A DNA stretch of 64,000 nucleotides from Cristatella mucedo (taxonomy: Eukaryota; Bryozoa; Phylactolaemata; Cristatellidae), in contig WPIO01000140.1 of NCBI GenBank assembly GCA_009760855.2, positions 620,001-684,000 of the forward strand. Reading direction: 5' to 3'. Below, one piece after another: positions 1-29,076 of the stretch (positions within the stretch are counted from its first letter, which is position 1; each line of letters starts with the position of its first letter). A model generated the notes under the pieces. It did no database searches, was not told where the DNA came from, and saw only the letters and a program-made list of their open reading frames with translations. Position numbers and translations under genes: made by a program.

Positions 1-59
1 AACTAACATTACATATACGAAAAATTGTGTAGGCCGTTTCCGGTCGTCATTTTTCTGTC

Positions 60-356
60 CAACTTTGATTCTGTCGACATTTTCTTTCTCGGTTCACTCA
101 CGCTTACCACTGCAGCTCAGCCGACGCAATTTAAGTAAGTGGCACCCGAGTCTGAGAAATAAATAAAATTGTTTAGTGCATATCGTCTGAGAAAACATAG
201 ACCTCTAGACGCGCGCTTAACGCTGTTTACCGAGCCGCGAAATTGTTTCTATGTATTCAGCTTTTTAAATTGCATTTTACGTAGCGTAAATGGCTGGCGG
301 GAAGCACTCTCGGGCCTGTAGCCTCCGAGCGTCCAGTCCCCAGGTACTCGGAGAAA
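60..356. other. Upstream sequence, no gene seen
   Basis: AT-rich to mixed sequence before the SINE copy. I see no exon, repeat or regulatory signal that can be named. Confidence 0.4.
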
Positions 357-506
357 AAATGTATAATTCATTTGTATGGCGCCCTAAGAGAACCTAATCT
401 CTATTCAGGCGCTTCACATGTGCCACGGGGCTCGAGGAGCCCACGACCTTGGCCTGACCTTGGTCCTCGGGGCGAGCACCTTAAACGCCGGGCGAAACCA
501 GAAAGG
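357..506 (-). repeat. tRNA-derived SINE, family S1 (copy 1, reverse)
   Basis: Read on the minus strand this has the S1 head, including GGTGCTCGCCCCGAGGACCA, then a B-box region and the shared 3' tail ending in GGGCGCCATACAAATGAATT. The A box is damaged. Confidence 0.8.
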
Positions 507-1000
507 GCGCGTCGCCTTCGCGGCGTCGCGTGCGTCGCTGGCGGAGCCGAACGGGCAACGTCCGCTCGTTCATTATTACGGAGAACTCTTCCGCAGGGCT
601 CGTAGCTCCGCGGCCGCGCTCGAGGCAGGCAACCGCACTGGCCGCGCGCCGAGGGCCGCTGCTGACTTGGCTAGCCGCCCAGTCGGGCGGCTATCGCCTC
701 TGCAGCTGCTAGCCGCCGCTCTACAGGCCGCCGCCGCCGCCACCGCCGCCGCCGCGGCGAAGTCGGGCCAGAAGGCATGCGCGAGCCGGCGGCAGCGGCT
801 GCGCCCGCCCCGCCGTGCGGCAGAGTGAGAGCGAGCGCTGCCAACGCTCTCCGGGTCTCTGCGGTCCGCTCGGCTAATGGCCTGTCCGGCTCGCGCTGTG
901 CGCCGCTACAAAGGATGGCGGGGCTCACCGCTGGTGACAGTGAAATCGACGCTCATTAGACGAGGCCGGTTTCGGCTGCGATCAATTGTGTTATTATGCG
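440..1000 (+). promoter_or_regulatory. GC- and CpG-rich block, probable promoter region of the CARD gene
   Basis: This stretch is far richer in G, C and CpG than its surroundings, with GCC/CCG runs near 728-760. It lies directly upstream of the first coding exon. No TATA box stands out. A transcription start and a 5' UTR exon probably lie here, because the coding exon is preceded by a pyrimidine-rich acceptor at about 1065. An ATG at 914 ends in a GT donor context, but its phase does not fit the downstream frame. Promoter function is inferred from composition and position only. Confidence 0.4.
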
Positions 1001-1170
1001 CTATCTCGTCTCTCGCGAGGACCGCAAGGGCTGCATTGTTCGAAATAATGCCTTGATTTTTGCAGCAGCAGCAGCTATGTCCGGGGAGCAAAGAGAAGCA
1101 GCTCAATCGTGGCAGCTTCAGCCTGAGGCCGCCGTCTAGCGAGCCGCCGAGACGTGACGCGGCGACGGAG

Positions 1171-16414
<15,244 letters not shown>

Positions 16415-16477
16415 ATGCCTCTCAGCCGGCTTGCCTGAGGAGCACAAGACTGCAGCCCGGCAGCACCACCGCCGGGC

Positions 16478-16497
16478 GGGGGGGGGGGGGGGGGGGG
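16478..16497. repeat. Homopolymer of 20 G in the 3' UTR of the CARD gene
   Basis: The G run begins 64 bp after the stop codon. Sequencing error in its length is likely. Confidence 0.9.
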
Positions 16498-17055
16498 CAA
16501 AGGTCACCGTGAGGGGAGGAGCCAGCAAGGCTCCTATGTCAGTAGGTGGTGCTGCGCCCAATACTCCGGCGCCGTGCAAGGACATCGCACGACCGCAAGT
16601 CGTCCACACTGACACGTGCTTGCTCGTGCTAGCAAGCCCAGCGCCGCCGGTCACCGGCGGGCGCAGGCGTGCCGAGGTGCACGGCGCCGCCATCCCTCTA
16701 CGAGGTTGCGCTGCTATAGAGAGCAGATACGGTCGCTCGGAGCTAGTAGCTGTGCGAGCGACAGCTTGCGAGGCATGCAAACCTTGCAGATCTGTAAACG
16801 AGGCAGAATCTGGTTCGAAGTTCAATGCCGAGTGTCCGACATCGAAGGATGCACACTTCACAGGCTGGACGGTCGCTAATATTTACTGCCACTCGAGTGC
16901 TCCGAGCGAGCGCTGCACAGCAGAAGAGACAGACTGTATATATACAGACTGTACAGCTAGAAGAGAGAGAGAGAGCAGAGCCAGGCAAGGCTGCCAAGGA
17001 GCAGCTGCAAGTGCCAGACGAGGCACCTCTGCCAAGCGGAAGCCAAAAGCACAAG

Positions 17056-17193
17056 TTAAACGCCCGAGCTGATCAGCAGCATGTCCATGTAAGCGCCTCG
17101 CAGCAAGTCTTCGGGCTTAATGTTCAACTTGTTCATTAGGTCGTTGGCGATCGCCTCTCCATCGGCAACTTTGCTTGCGTCCGATATAGCAAC
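17056..17193 (-). CDS. CYTH gene exon 4 (C-terminus)
   Basis: An acceptor (TGTTTCAG) precedes 45 codons and TAA. It codes for residues 130-174 with the G-E-A-I-A-x-D-L-M-x-K-L-x-I stretch typical of the last CYTH helix, then GAYMDMLLISSGV. No canonical AATAAA is clear on the minus strand downstream; AGTAAA at 16882-16887 is a possible variant signal. Confidence 0.85.
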   Translation of the reverse strand, partial: VAISDASKVADGEAIANDLMNKLNIKPEDLLRGAYMDMLLISSGV

Positions 17194-19012
17194 CTGAAAC
17201 AGAGAACTCACCGGAATAAAACTAAGAGAGAGAAAGAGAGAGAGTTTGTCAAAGAAAAATGTGTGCATATGTATATAGACATGTATAGGTATATGTCTAT
17301 GTATGTGTAATATGTATATTCACGTGTGCAGGTGCAGCAATATCAGCAGCAGCCTCTGCTTCCAGACAACCTCTTGATAACGAGATGGCACAGATGTATT
17401 CTTACCACCCTGAATACCTGAGTTTGATGGCAGCATTCGAAGTCTCGTAAACGAGCACATTTGAGCATGACACACGTGAGCCACACGAACAGCAACGTGA
17501 GCTCGATGCCCTGAGCTGCAGCACTCGGACAGAGGTGTGGCACTTGCTCTCGGGCACCAGCTTCTATCACTATGCAAAACAGCAGTGCCACCAGGCTGAG
17601 GGTTAAATTTGAGCTGAATTCACATGATCCAACTTTTTACTACCATTTCTCCAACCAGGAAGAGCATCAAAAGTGAGTGATATGGCAGATTCTAAGGCGC
17701 ACTCGCAGCCTAAGCGGCTTTCGGTGAGCATACGGCAGCCGACAGACTTAATCTCATGCAACACAGGGAAAGTGAGAAGCATGCCTTTAGCTAAGTCAGA
17801 AGGGCCGTCGAGGAAGTGAACGTAGCAGCTCAGGGCTGATGGAAAGGATGTGCCACAGTTGCAGCAGGAGAGAAGATCTCGTTGCATAAGAACCGTAGAA
17901 GTGAATTCCACAGTCTAGCATCTGCAGAGCAAAAGCTCCTGTTGCCAGTGGCCTTTAGGCGTTGGAATGAAACAGCTAGCTTATTGTCCATTGATGACCT
18001 GAGAGCACGAAGAGGCTGAAACTGGTGTAGCTGTTCAGTTAGCTATGAAGGAGCCAAGCCGTACAGGTAGAATTCATGGGTCAGTGTTAGAATTTTGCTC
18101 TTCTCCATTGATCGACCATCGAGAGCCATCGTAGCTCCTTCAGCAAAGGAGACACATGGCTGAACTTCTAGGATGCATTGACTAGCTATGTGGCCATATT
18201 AATCACCAGCTGACGAGGCTTGTTTATTTGCCTGACAGTGTTCAGCAAGCAGTTTCGGTTTTTTGAAAATAATTCAAACTCCCCAACGTTAACGACAAGA
18301 ATACTACATCACGTACTAAAACGATTGAGCAAAACATTGCAGAAATACAAACAAGGGAAAAGGCCCAGTGGGAGCACACGAAAGTGAAAACAAGGAGTCT
18401 TTTTTTCCTGCTGCTTGGATAAACTGTCTTCAAGATAAACAGCCTGTTCAACCCTCACTCATTTCTAGTGCCACTGAAAAACCTTGCCAGCACAACAAGC
18501 GGACGACCTACCTGTAAAAAGTCTGCAGTTTACACGAACTTTTTACACTGTCTCTCGTATGCAGATCTAGACAATGGATCGCCTACCAGACTCTCTGCTG
18601 TATAGGGTCGTCACCACTGGCACCTGCGAACGGCTGGCTAGCAGAGCAGGTCTGGGCATGCCCCGGGCACACTCGCAGCATCTTTGAGCAACCACGGCCC
18701 ACTTGAGTCGCCTATTTCTTGCTCGCCTGGGCGCTGGATTCACTGAGCTCTGCGTGCACTTCACATCATTCCCTTGCTCTATATCTATGACATACTCATG
18801 TGCCTGGCTATGAGTACAGGATACATGGGTCACAGCTACCAAGTTCATTGCAACTGACGACCGCACAGCAGACAGCTGACCTGCCCCCTTCACAGAAGGT
18901 TGTTCCGTGTCACGATCTTCTTTTTCCATGTCTTTTGTATCACACAGCATTCATATTCCGTGAGAGTTTGTCCAGACTCTGAAGCAGAGGCAGAGGGAGA
19001 GAGAGAGAGAGA

Positions 19013-19106
<94 letters not shown>

Positions 19107-21285
19107 GAATCGTAGGGGCTTATGATAAGGCATCAGGCCATTGAACCATCACTATCGTACAACACGCAAAGACACGTGAGACAGCTAACAAAATACCCTA
19201 AATCTGCAATCCCTTGAGCATACCTCTAGTTCGACGAAGTTTCCAAGGTTCTCGACTTCATCCACGTGAACGCGGGTTTGCCCAATCATGTAGAGAGTTC
19301 TTTTCTTCACAACGTCTCCAGAAGTGCCAAGAGCAAGCTCGAGAACTCTCTATAGCAGAGCAGACAGAGCTTCAGTGGCACTGCTGATGGATTAACCCTC
19401 TGGGAGAGAGGGAGGGGGACATGGCAAAGGGGAGGGGCTTGGAGGCCGAGGGAGCCGGATGTAAAGGAAGTGGCGCCACGAAGGTGCCGCTGAGGCAAAG
19501 CTCATAGCGAGCAGATACGTGAGCACAGATGCAGCAGCGCCGACGTGCAGGCCCGGAACATGCTGCGCAGCAAGCTGTGCTAACGAGCAAAGCCACAGCA
19601 CACCCAAAGCCACAACAGGCTAATAAGCATTAGCCGGCACTGGGCTGGTCGATAATGATCCGAACGGTCACAGACATGCAACCAGCACTACAAGAGGTGT
19701 TTGCAACCGAGCTGCCAGCATTGCATTAGCGTCCCAGTGTCAGACCAGGGGCGCAGACACGAGATAACTATCACGCTGTCGTTCGCTCTACTCAGATTCA
19801 CTGCAGGAGGGGACCGGTGCTGCACGCCCACCACAGCCATCCAGAGCAGATCTCCAGCTAGCAGAACAAGCGATCTACATATCGCGTATCGACAGGCAAG
19901 ATATCGACAGTCGCTCCACAAAACTAACACTTGGCTACCACTGTGAGGCTTCTGCTCACATGCTCACGCTCACTCGCTAATTGGGCTGTCCTTCCCTCTC
20001 AACTATGAAGTCAGCCGCTGTGCCACCGCCATCTACGCTCTAGCTCTTCCTGACCCCTGGGGTCAGTGCAGTGCAGTGCAGTGCAGGCTAGCAAGCAATC
20101 TAATCTATATCCATCTGCAACTCCAAAGAGCCACAAAACCAGGTGGGTGTTATGCAGGAGAGATTTCCATAGAACATTTGAAAACCTGAGCGGCTTTCGC
20201 ATTCGATAGCCATTAGACTTCGTCTCATGCAACAAAGAGAAAGTGGGAGACATAGCTGAGTCAGCAGAGCATTTGAGGTAGTGGGTAGCAATGAAGTAGC
20301 AGCTCAGGACGGCTGGAAAGGGACATCCTGACATCCCTGACATCCTCTGACAAATCCATCTGGTATACCTCTCTGATATATGCTTAAACAAACCTCTGGT
20401 ATTTGCTTGTGCATCTAGTAGTAGTAAACGATTATATTGAGGTATACCTCTCAAGTGCACACTAACTTGTCTAACTCGAGAATACCAATGGCACTGTAGA
20501 ACTTTCTGTGTGCCACACAAATGTAGAGCATGGGGTCAATAACAGAAAATGATTATTCAAAATTCATTGATGACCCACACGGGAGCTCCGAAAAACGCAT
20601 ACTTAACGCTTGTCAAATCAATCTAGCTGTGATACAATGAGTAAAACACTTCGTTGCACCCAATGAGAACTAAGTCTTTCCAGGCACTTTACATACGCTG
20701 CAAAGGAAGCTATTAACTTCTAGTCGTGCAGCAGCAAGATAAGACCTTCATCACAATTTCTGCACAACTCAGTTGAGAAATAAATTTGTACGTTGCTGCT
20801 ACCACACCGTCTCCGGAATGAAAGTGAGGTCATAGGGAAACAAGACCTCTGCCAACCTATTTACTAGGCATCCTGCGTGCAAGATTTCCAATTATATCCC
20901 TTGGTTGGTTCAATCTCGGGTGTGCAGTCGGTACTTTTTTTTTTAACTCGGCTAATCCGAAGGTCAAACTTTTTCACAGCCAAAGAACTAAATGCACGGT
21001 GAGCTGCAGCTGCTGCCTGCCATGCCATTCAAGCAGCTCTGTCAAGAGCCTCCATTCTGCTGCTTCCTTGCTGCCAGCATGGCAAGCCTTTTCAATCGGC
21101 TCTCGCATGACATCCTCGATGCATGGCAACGAGCAGTCAGCAGCCACTTCTTCGCGGCCACACCGACATAGTACAGCAAACAACGAACGAATATGTGCAT
21201 CATGCCGCTTGCCCTAGGAGGAGGGCCTGCCATGGCTGAATCGACGGAGTCTCTGTCTCTGTCTGTCTGTCTCTCCCTCTCTGTC

Positions 21286-21353
<68 letters not shown>

Positions 21354-24300
21354 AGCGATATGAGATGAGGGATGGCGGCGGTTCGGATGCCGGCTGAGCG
21401 CAATGCACACCAGGAACATAGCGCATATACAGCCTGTGGAATAGTCCAGAAGGGCATGCCTTCACACCTCTAACGCAAAATACGCATACACGAGCCCGAT
21501 TTAGCCGTGTAAGCAGGCTCCATGGGGCGGGCGGCAGTGCACGGCAGTCCTGCCTGCATCCGGTCGCGTAGGACAGACCGCTCCGACCTCATGCAGAGAA
21601 GATTCGGCATACACCGTAAGCCTCAGTGTCTACCCTGCATCCCTCTGTCCTCCACAATGCAGCAAACTACCCAATCGTTCTCCTGTCGTGCAACCCATGA
21701 TGCATCAGGTCATGCTCCCTTCCTTACTGTACACACTCGCTGCTGCCCACGTGGCACATAGTTCTGGCACGAGCGCATGACATTTAGGAAACTGGTCATT
21801 GACCAGAGCAGGCTGTAATGCAAAGGCTACACCCTCCAGGAAACCTTACACTCTCCATTAAAGATAACAAATTATACCATATACAATAGAAAGTGATGCG
21901 ATATGGGAGACATCAGAATGAACACTGCCAGCGGAAACATCACCCCTGAAGATTTCTTCCTCATCGCTTCCAAAAGACGCTCTATCGAGTAATACACCTA
22001 ATAATATAATATGTTACAATATTATAGACGTTAATAATATATAAGTAATAAATAATAATATAATATAACATAATATAAAGTAAACCATATAATATAATGA
22101 ATATTATAAAAAAAAATTTATTAAATTTAAAGTAAAGATACAATATTACGGTCTATCGAGTAATATACCAGTGCCCCCCCAGCTCTCTACCTAGGGTGTC
22201 TCGGTAGCCGGGTCTCCAGAACATCGCCAGGGTTTTGAAGTGGGGGAAGCATAACCCCGACCTCGATGGATGGTCAGAAGGTCAAGGCCTTTGCTTCGAG
22301 ATCTGCTCGAAAGGGCGGCTCTTTGGTCCCGTGCTGTTATTCCAACGGTTAACTTTAACCACTAGTTACACTCGCAGGACATTCGGAAGAGGCAGAAGGA
22401 CATCTGTCCTTCCTCTCTCCGTGCCAGCGACGGTTTTTTCTCCCTTGTTTGCTTCGTACGACAATGTAAAAGAAGTTTGCATCCCGATGCAAGGGCCTGA
22501 AGCTATGCGGTCGGCCTCAGGCCTGATTGGACCCGTCGAAAAAAGAAGCAACTCAACTCAACCTATAAACTAGTACTTTGGTTCCATATCGACCAAAAAA
22601 CTATGGATGGTCCTCTTGAGCAGCCGATCCCAACCGAGAGCATGGTGAATGCTTGCCGATCTAGTGGAATAAAACGGTAGCTGCATTCGCAGAGAGATGC
22701 AAGCTCACTCTCTTTCAGCGGCCTCCCGGCAAGTCTCTTCTGTGCTGTCACGCTGCTTATAAGTCTGGTGGCGGCACCCGGCCGCAGGGCTGTCGCATGG
22801 GGAGGGGGCGAGAGGCACAATCAAGGATATTTGCTGGCTGCTCCCCACGGCTATACTCACTTATCTAGTGGCTGAATTTTGCACTCATCTAGTGGCTGGA
22901 TTTTGCACTCATCTAGTGGCTGAATTCTGCACTCATCTAGTGGCTGAATTTTGCACTCATCTAGTGGCTGGATTTTGCACTCATCTAGTGGCTGAATTTT
23001 GCACTCATCTAGTGGCTGAATTTTGCACTCATCTAGTGGCTGAATTCTGCACTCATCTAGTCGCTGAATTTTATCTAGCGGCTGAATTTTGCACTCATCT
23101 AGTGGCTGAATTTTGCATTCATCTAGTGGCTGGATTTTGCACTCATCTAGTGGCTGGATTTTGCACTCATCTAGTGGCTGAATTTTGCACTCATCTAGTG
23201 GCTGGATTTTGCACTCATCTAGTGGCTGAATTTTATCTAGTGGCTGAATTTTGGACTTAACTAGTGGCTGAATTTCGCACTCATCTAGTGGCTGAATTTT
23301 ATCTAGTGGCCGAATTTTATCTAGTGGCTGAATTTTGCACTCATCTAGTGGCTGAATTTCGCACTCATCTAGTGGCTGAATTTTATCTAGTGGCTGAATT
23401 TTATCTAGTGGCTGAATTTTGGACTCATCTAGTGGCTGAATTTTATCTAGTGGCAGAATTTTGCACTCATCTAGTGGCTGGATTTTGCACTCATCTAGTG
23501 GCAGAATTTTGCACTCATCTAGTGGCTGGATTTTGCACTCATCTAGTGGCTGGATTTTGCACTCATCTAGTGGCTGAATTTTGCACTCATCTAGTTGCTG
23601 AATTCTGCACTCATCTAGTGGCTGAATTTTGCACCCATCTAGTGGCAGAATTTTGCACCCATCTAGTTGCTGAATTCTGCACTCATCTAGTGGCTGGATT
23701 TTGCACTTATCTAGTGGCTGAATTTTGCACCCATCTAGCGGCTGAATTTTGCACTCATGTTGTAGCTGAAGAGCCTTCGAGGCTGTTAACGCCACTTGTA
23801 CAAAATAAATTTATGGGTAATGAAGGATTGCCTGCTGCACACGACTCGACTGCTGAGGACCTGTGCTGCGCAGTGTTGCACACCTCCCGCGCCCGAGGTT
23901 AAGATGCAGGGGGGGGGTCAAGCCTCCAGATCCATTCTCTAAGCCTGACAGCCTGCCGGTGGGCGTATGCTCATTGTTGGATAGGAACACATAGTCAGGT
24001 TCTCAATCTATTCAGTCTATCTATTCAGCAATCAATCTATTCAGCCACCACTGCAGAGGGAAGCAGCAGGAGAGGTCCGAGATCAGCAGCCAAGCGGCAG
24101 GCAGCTGAGAGAGAAGGAAGCGTCTCGTGTGTCATTCGTCTGCCACGATAGGATGGATATCGGTTCAGGCATATCTGACCATGTAGCGGGATCGACCTCG
24201 CAGCTGCAGGCAAACAATTGGGTTGCCAGTGGTTACCAGTTGGCCAGTGGTCGCTAGAAGCGTCTCCCTGGATTCCCTTAGCCACCCTGGAAAGAGCTGT

Positions 24301-27300
24301 GAGGCCAGGGAGAGGGGCTTGTGTGTTTCTGCTACTAGATGCTAGGCTGGGGGTCACCTCAATCAGCCTGGGGGGGAGGGAGTATTTAGCCCCCCCCCCC
24401 TCTTCTCCCAGCCTCCTTCCTACACCCTCACCAGTGAGTCACCCTTAGATACCAGCATCTCGGGCTCGACGGTTTGGCATGAATCTTCCGGCAGCAGCAA
24501 GATTTCTACACACCCACATGTTTTGGGGCTGAGTGGCAGCAGCCGAGCGGAAGGGGGGCAGATCCTTGACATGGACTTAGCATCAAGTTCTCTCCTAATA
24601 TCCTCCCCTTCTTGCCAAATACACTACAGGCACACGGCCTGTAGATGAATAGCCAATAAATCTCCCAAATGAAACATCATAAGGATACAGCATCTGAGTA
24701 GCAGCCTAGGGATAGCTTCCCAAGCAAGACACTCGGGTTACTGAAGCGGAGACATGCTAGAAGTCAACCGGATTATGACTGATATTCATTATTCGAGGTT
24801 CCTGAATTATAACGGCTGAAATTAACTATGTGGTAATCTATGGCCGAGGCCTGATAAAAGCCGACGTACCTCCGGAGTTGGCATTGGCATTTTAGCTGGT
24901 TTGAGCTCTAGGCCACATAGTCAATGGTATTTGTTGCGGCCGTTGTTGAATGCTTGTAACCCAACGTTGCTATTAAATAAATTTTTCTACGGTATGAATA
25001 TAAAATACGAATACAATATATTATATACGGTAGAATATAATATAATATATAATATAATATACGGTATGAATATGGACTTTTCAATATGGACTTTTCAAGG
25101 TAGGTGGTGCTCTCGGTAGCTGCCATGTTGCACTACCGTCGGCATACCTGCATGCATTGGTGCAGTACCTATAAGTCGCAAGCCGTGCTAGAAAGTTCAG
25201 GCTTCACCAGCATTCGTCAAGCTTCGGCTGAGAGACTTGGCACCGTTACGAGCGCTGTGCTTTCGGCCTAGTCCGGTGTGGACGACACTGCGTTTGTTTC
25301 ATTACATTGAAACTGTTGAAGGACCATTTGGCCCACGGCTCGGCCAGGCCAGCCACTATAAGAAATGAGAAATGCACAGGGGGCGCACTTGGGTTTAGGC
25401 ACACGGACCAAAGAACACCGTGTATTTCATGTCGTGCTTGGTGAACTTCGGCTTTTTCAGCAGGCAGAGCTTGGCTTGGCCGCCTCAACCCAAACTTCCT
25501 ACGGCATTCAGCAGCATGACAGCTATCCTAAAACTAAGTATTCGTTGGTAGTGAATAATCATTGCTTAAAAAATGTATTTTGAAGTTGTAGTTGACGAAT
25601 GTAGTTGAATTATCAGCCGGACGAAGCTAGTGCCGAACAACCCCAACATAATGGTGTCACACTAGAAACAGGTAACAGGTCTACGGAATCGAATTCGTGA
25701 CGTCTGAAACTGGAGGCTTGTGCCCTAACAACTAAACGATTTAGACAGCCAGTTAATATTCCACAGGTTAAATCATCTGCACAAAGGAAAACATAAACTA
25801 GTTAGATTCACTATGAAACACTAAAATCTGCCAGCAAAATATCCCGGGTACCCGATATTCAATTTGAAAATTCAAGGCTATGCATGCAGGCACATAGCAT
25901 TCGCAAAGATGCAGAGGCCCGATAGACTCAACGACCTAGAAGCAGGCCGCCACGAGGCAATAACAACGATGATGATCAAGGCCCTATGCATCACTATTTG
26001 ATAATTCGATGCAAAATCCAAGTTACGGTTTCAACTATTTGAGTGCATGTTGTTGCTACACATACAAATTGGCAAATTATCACCCGATATTTTTTTACAG
26101 GGCACTCGTCAGCATTGTACCATCGTAATGGTTTTATAAATACCGCAAAGGGCACACAGTAAGCGTGACTTCAGCGGCTTGTGTTTGTAGGATCTACTCG
26201 TTTACTCACATTCAAAATTATGTAGGCTGATTTCTCACAAGAATACCTTCAATGGGTCGACTTGGAAACAAAAGGAAAATATTGCCCTCTTAACATAGGA
26301 AACGTAGATATGCAAAATCACAATATGAGAGACCCGGGTAGGTTATTGACTGCTTCTGGGGGCCTAGCAAGGGCTGCATGCCCCTTAGCAAGTAGGGCTG
26401 AGCGTGCCAGATACGATAAGCGGCTGGTTCGGACATGGTCATGTTGTTCAGGTTGCCTTAAACCAATCGGCCACTCTTACGATCTACTCCCCCACCAGGC
26501 CAAGCATCGTACCACATGCGTTTTGGAAACTAACTGTTTACCCATACTTAGTACAAATCTCAAATCCTTTGGAGATCGTGCATTTAGTTCGTATTCTCCC
26601 AAAGCCTGGTACTCGTTCCCGACTTGCGTCACGACATCCCCTGACTTGACCACATTTGAAAAGAACTTAAAAACGCACCTCCTATTTAGAACAGCATTTA
26701 GTGGGTCGCTGTGATTTGTCCTTTATGTGCTTATGCGTGCTGACACTGTACATGCTGCCACTAACCACACTTGCATGCTGACCCTGTGCATGTCACCCCT
26801 AACCTTGTTATTCTTGTTGTTTATCGAGAATGCTACCACTAACCATTCGATCGTGTTTCCTTTGCAGCAAATGCAAAGCGCCTAGAAAGAGATTAAATTC
26901 TCTGAGGGCGCTTTATCAAAATTATTGTTAAGAAATTCCTTGCTATACTGCCGTGATTGCCACCTTGCATCGCTGGCGCACCGCCCCCTGCCATCGCTGC
27001 ACACAAGTGGCCGATCTGAAGAGATGACGGCTGGCAGCCACAAGTAGCCGCTAGTAGCCCAGCTCATGCTGCTTGCTGCCCGTGAGTTCAGCGGTGCGAG
27101 GCAAAGCTCAAGATGAAGCTGAAACAAGAAGCTGTGGGCACTTGGCTACCGACTCGGGAGCACTCACTCTCGTGTCATCTGCCTGTGCGACATGTACTTT
27201 CTTGTAGTCGGATAACTTGGGGCCTTCGTCATCCGGCCTGTTGTAGAAGATCAGCTCCCCGGCAGTTTCCTGTAAGATAAACGGCTCGGCACTGCAGGCA

Positions 27301-29043
27301 GCGGTGAGCAGCAGCCAATCTGGTCTGAGCCAAGCAGGTCAGAGGCAGCTAGAATTTAAAGCGAGCGCAAGCTCTCGAAGCGAAGCCACAGGGTCTCGAA
27401 CCTTGGAGCTAAGCACCTACCCAGGTGGGTGCATTCTCGAGACAACACAGACATGCAGCAGCACAGATATGGCACCTCTACCCAGACGATGGCTTTATTC
27501 AACATGCAAGGCTCAAGTCGCACTGTGGACACTCGTCATTTGATGGAGGTCAGCAGAAGGGCATAGCCTAGTCGTCTATTTTAGGCCTAAAATAGACTGC
27601 CTGCAAAGAGCGCCAGGCTACGTTGATCGATGCCAGTACTACCCGAGATTTACTAAGTGGCCCCAAGAATAGCTTCGATAAACTGCGATGCCATTTCACT
27701 ACCATTTCCAAAATAAGCATCGGGCAACTGCGGTTTCGATTCCACATTATAGAGAATGGTGGTCCGGGTTTATCCACCAAATTTCATGCAATTGAGCCTG
27801 CCCTTTCCATGCAAATGGCCTCCAACGGCCCGGCCCAACGAGCCGCCTTATGCTTTTCAGCTGCAATACAACTGCCTTTATCAAAATAAGTATGGGAGGG
27901 GGAGAATGTGTTAGCTTTTTGAGCTGTAAGTGGTAAATGGTTTTTCAATGGTAATGTAATGTCATGTATCTCCATCTGTAACTCCACAAAGACTACGGTG
28001 CAATTTCCATATACAATCTGTGGTTTCCACCGGCTATTATGGACCAGCGATATTTCACAGCGATGAAGGAGCAAAGCCAGCAGAATATACAGAATGTACT
28101 TATCGCAGACTATGAGGGGGGAAAAGGAATAAAACGATGTTAAGTTTATTTAACAGCCTCATTTATATAACGACAGAAGAGCTTCAACGGCTACCACCAC
28201 TCGCAGTGGTCAATGGAGGTTCGACCACGGCAGGACTCGAATCCAGAGCCGCGGGGTCGTAGGGTCGTGGATGAATGAGGAGCACCTTACCCCGGGCCCC
28301 GCCCCGGGGCATGAGTGACAGACCAATCCATTCAGAGGCCTCTGAATGAATTTGTTATTTAATAAAGAAATAAGATATAAAAAATAGTAATAAATAATAA
28401 AGAAATAAGACTCGACAGAAACGTCACATCCGAGAAAATCCACAACAGGAAAAGGCAGAATAAGAGGCCCGGCAGCTTCGAGCTGTCAAAGCTCAGTAAA
28501 CGCCTCACTTACGGCAAGGTAAAAAACAGAAAGAGGCTCGATGTAAAATTCAACCACAACATGACCCGGATCACGTGGTATAGAGTCCTTGCCCGACAGT
28601 AGGCCGGCCTCACCAGCTAGGCTGAGGCTCACCACTAGGTCAATTGACAATCAGGCCCACATTGTAATGCAACACTGAAGATGTTCGTGATTTTTCATGG
28701 CCACAGGTATATACGTACACAGTGGTGGAGCCAGTATTTCATCTAGACCTGCCAAAATTGTATGTAGGTGGCAAGACCTACAAGATTTTTTACCGCAGGC
28801 AGGGCTAGACCCAAAATAAATGGACAATTATAGCACAAAATCATTGCGTTCATTCGACACGAACTCAGTTGTTGCTCATCGAATATAATTAACACATATG
28901 TCTTCATTGGTGACAGTCGTGGTGGGGGGGCTTAGGAATAGGGGATGGCCCGGGTCGCCGCCCTGTCGTAAAGGGGCCAAATCCTGCTCTGCCACTGTAT
29001 GCATACGATTTGCGCATGGTCACGTGCCACACGCACGCACGCA

Positions 29044-29076
<33 letters not shown>

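Noticed and set aside
22858-23768. CRISPR-like array
   Set aside because: Units are contiguous with no unique spacers, and the DNA is eukaryotic.
22857-23795. 312-codon minus-strand open frame
   Set aside because: It is made entirely of the 24/15-bp minisatellite with no start context, splice sites or unique sequence. Kept as a repeat, with the coding possibility listed as a finding only.
25690-25760. tRNA-like segment on the minus strand
   Set aside because: Has a TTCGATTCC-like B box but no convincing A box or second copy in the window.
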